Below are positions 14,359 through 15,187 of a stretch of 15,187 nt of DNA, in pieces (positions within the stretch are counted from its first letter, which is position 1; every line of letters starts with the position of its first letter). The position numbers were made by a program, and so were the translations under genes. Origin of the DNA: Bacteroidia bacterium (GTDB lineage Bacteria; Bacteroidota; Bacteroidia; Bacteroidales; Azobacteroidaceae); NCBI GenBank assembly GCA_025999115.1, contig BNWW01000048.1:1-15187 (forward strand), read 5' to 3'. Under the pieces are notes generated by a model, which had not been told where the DNA came from, did no database searches, and saw only the letters and a program-made list of their open reading frames with translations.

Positions 14359-14895
14359 TCATTTTTTCCAAAGCCACCCCCAAACCAAACCCCCAAGCGC
14401 CGCCGCCAAAACAATCCAAACCGGCGAAACGCCCCAATACCAGATTAAAAATGCGGAGGCTACCGGAATGATTGCCGTTTTCAAATTAATTCCTGCCGAA
14501 CGGGCGGTTGTGAATACGGGAACGGCTATCAACGCCACTACCACCGGCCGGATGGCTTTAAACATCTTTGCGACATAAATATTCTCTTGAAAATTACGGA
14601 AAAACGCAGCAATCAACAAAATGATTACAAAAGAAGGCAGTATAGCGCCCGTTACGGCTACGATACTGCCTTTGTTTCCTTGTAAACGATAACCGGTCAT
14701 GAGGGCGATATTGACCGCCCATATCCCCGGCAAAGCTTGTGAAACGGCCAATAAATCAATAAATTCTTCGGCCGGAATCCATTTTTTGCGCTCTACGATT
14801 TCACGCTGAATGAGCGGTAACATCGCATATCCGCCGCCAATCGTGAATGCTCCGATATTGGCAAATGTGTAAAATATTTGCCACAACTGTTTCAT
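14359..14895 (-). CDS. chrA: Short CHR-domain chromate transporter (single half)
   Basis: The 178-residue integral membrane protein has one CHR domain of the chromate ion transporter family. The signature GGGYAMLPLIQREIVERKKW (20-39) and SQALPGIWAVNIALMTGYRL (52-71) are clear, and several membrane helices follow. In many bacteria two such short genes lie side by side and make a heterodimer. Here no second CHR gene is adjacent: the upstream gene is a Lys-rich protein of other character, and downstream is a 248-base gap. Its ATG overlaps the upstream stop (TGATG), so translation is coupled to that gene. Actual transport of chromate or of another anion is an inference from the family. Confidence 0.88.
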   Translation of the reverse strand: MKQLWQIFYTFANIGAFTIGGGYAMLPLIQREIVERKKWIPAEEFIDLLAVSQALPGIWAVNIALMTGYRLQGNKGSIVAVTGAILPSFVIILLIAAFFRNFQENIYVAKMFKAIRPVVVALIAVPVFTTARSAGINLKTAIIPVASAFLIWYWGVSPVWIVLAAALGGLVWGWLWKK

Positions 14896-15187
14896 CAGGG
14901 GGTTCGTCTTACGCTACGGGTTCCCGAATCGGATTGAGATTTCGTTGCTTTCGGTTTTGATGTTTTTGGAGTTGAAGTTTTTGGTTTTACTCTGCGATTA
15001 GTACGTTTGGTTTCGTCACCGGCTTTCGCTTTTGTTTCTTTGGCCGGTTTTTCGACGATAGCTTTTTTCACTCCTGTTGAATCGTTATAAATCCACAAAT
15101 CTTTTCCGAACTCCTTCAATTGCGTTTCGATACTGTCTTGCGCATGCTTCAGAGCCTCCGGCTCGCCGCCTGCCTGTTGCCCCAAAC
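14895..15187 (-). CDS. C-terminal fragment of an unrecognised protein with Lys/Thr-rich tail (runs off window)
   Basis: An open frame enters from the right edge and ends at 14895, giving 97 residues. The first half (EALKHAQDSIETQLKEFGKD then LWIYNDSTGVKKAIVEKP) looks like folded or helical protein; the last 45 residues are a low-complexity basic tail rich in Lys, Thr, Arg, Ser and Pro (KTSTPKTSKPKATKSQSDSG). A TTG at 15183-15185 is only a possible start; the frame is open beyond it, so this is probably the end of a longer gene. I do not recognise the family. It overlaps the chrA start by one base (TGATG), so the two are cotranscribed. Confidence 0.65.
   Translation of the reverse strand, partial: LGQQAGGEPEALKHAQDSIETQLKEFGKDLWIYNDSTGVKKAIVEKPAKETKAKAGDETKRTNRRVKPKTSTPKTSKPKATKSQSDSGTRSVRRTP

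Noticed and set aside
14264..14578. Plus-strand open frame reaching into chrA
   Set aside because: Most of it is antisense to the CHR domain, it has no ATG at its start, and no family is recognised; the intergenic part 14187-14358 shows no other support for a gene.

Overview
The window looks like a chromosomal segment of a Bacteroidota bacterium, most likely order Bacteroidales. The evidence is: two secreted proteins with C-terminal tails of the type IX secretion system (T9SS) sorting kind; promoters matching the Bacteroidota -7 consensus TAnnTTTG; a membrane-tethered DUF6377-type regulator; a stand-alone MnmD; and AT-rich intergenic DNA with weak Shine-Dalgarno signals. Species cannot be assigned from the sequence alone. 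I found no tRNA, rRNA, CRISPR array or complete mobile element.

Layout. At the left edge is the N-terminus of an exported protein (minus strand, 1-120), followed by a divergent intergenic region of 200 bp with one candidate promoter on each strand, then ssb on the plus strand (321-818). Everything after ssb is on the minus strand. From 3666 down to 828 runs a housekeeping cluster: cysS, a truncated IS200/REP-type tyrosine transposase remnant that abuts the cysS stop codon, a PaaI-like hotdog thioesterase, and mnmD, which is coupled to the thioesterase by a TAATG overlap. From 4083 to 3808 is a small exported protein with a C-terminal membrane anchor; the end of its coding sequence forms half of an intrinsic terminator. 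A perfect GC-rich 23-bp palindrome (4098-4147) separates it from the next block.

From 9145 to 4153 lie two large secreted proteins. The first is an 1126-residue fusion: an N-terminal beta-sandwich, an esterase-D-like alpha/beta hydrolase domain whose nucleophile Ser is replaced by Asp, a PHP/CehA-like metallohydrolase domain, and a T9SS tail. The second is a 525-residue protein with two tandem copies of an unrecognised domain of about 100 residues and a short T9SS-like tail. Upstream of them (10981-9329) is a membrane-bound TPR/coiled-coil/HTH regulator that could control them; it directly follows an NfeD-flotillin pair (12955-11000), with which it probably shares a transcript.

The right end holds a DEXX-box-containing P-loop ATPase with a C-terminal winged helix (14110-12992), preceded by a promoter overlapped by a 14-nt tandem repeat and a hairpin; a single CHR-domain chromate transporter half (14895-14359); and the lysine-rich C-terminus of an unrecognised protein running off the window. 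The gap 14187-14358 holds nothing I can identify.

The most unusual points are the Asp at the esterase nucleophile elbow in a fusion with an intact PHP site, the co-occurrence of a RAYT-like transposase remnant with a REP-like palindrome, and the repeat-covered promoter of the ATPase.
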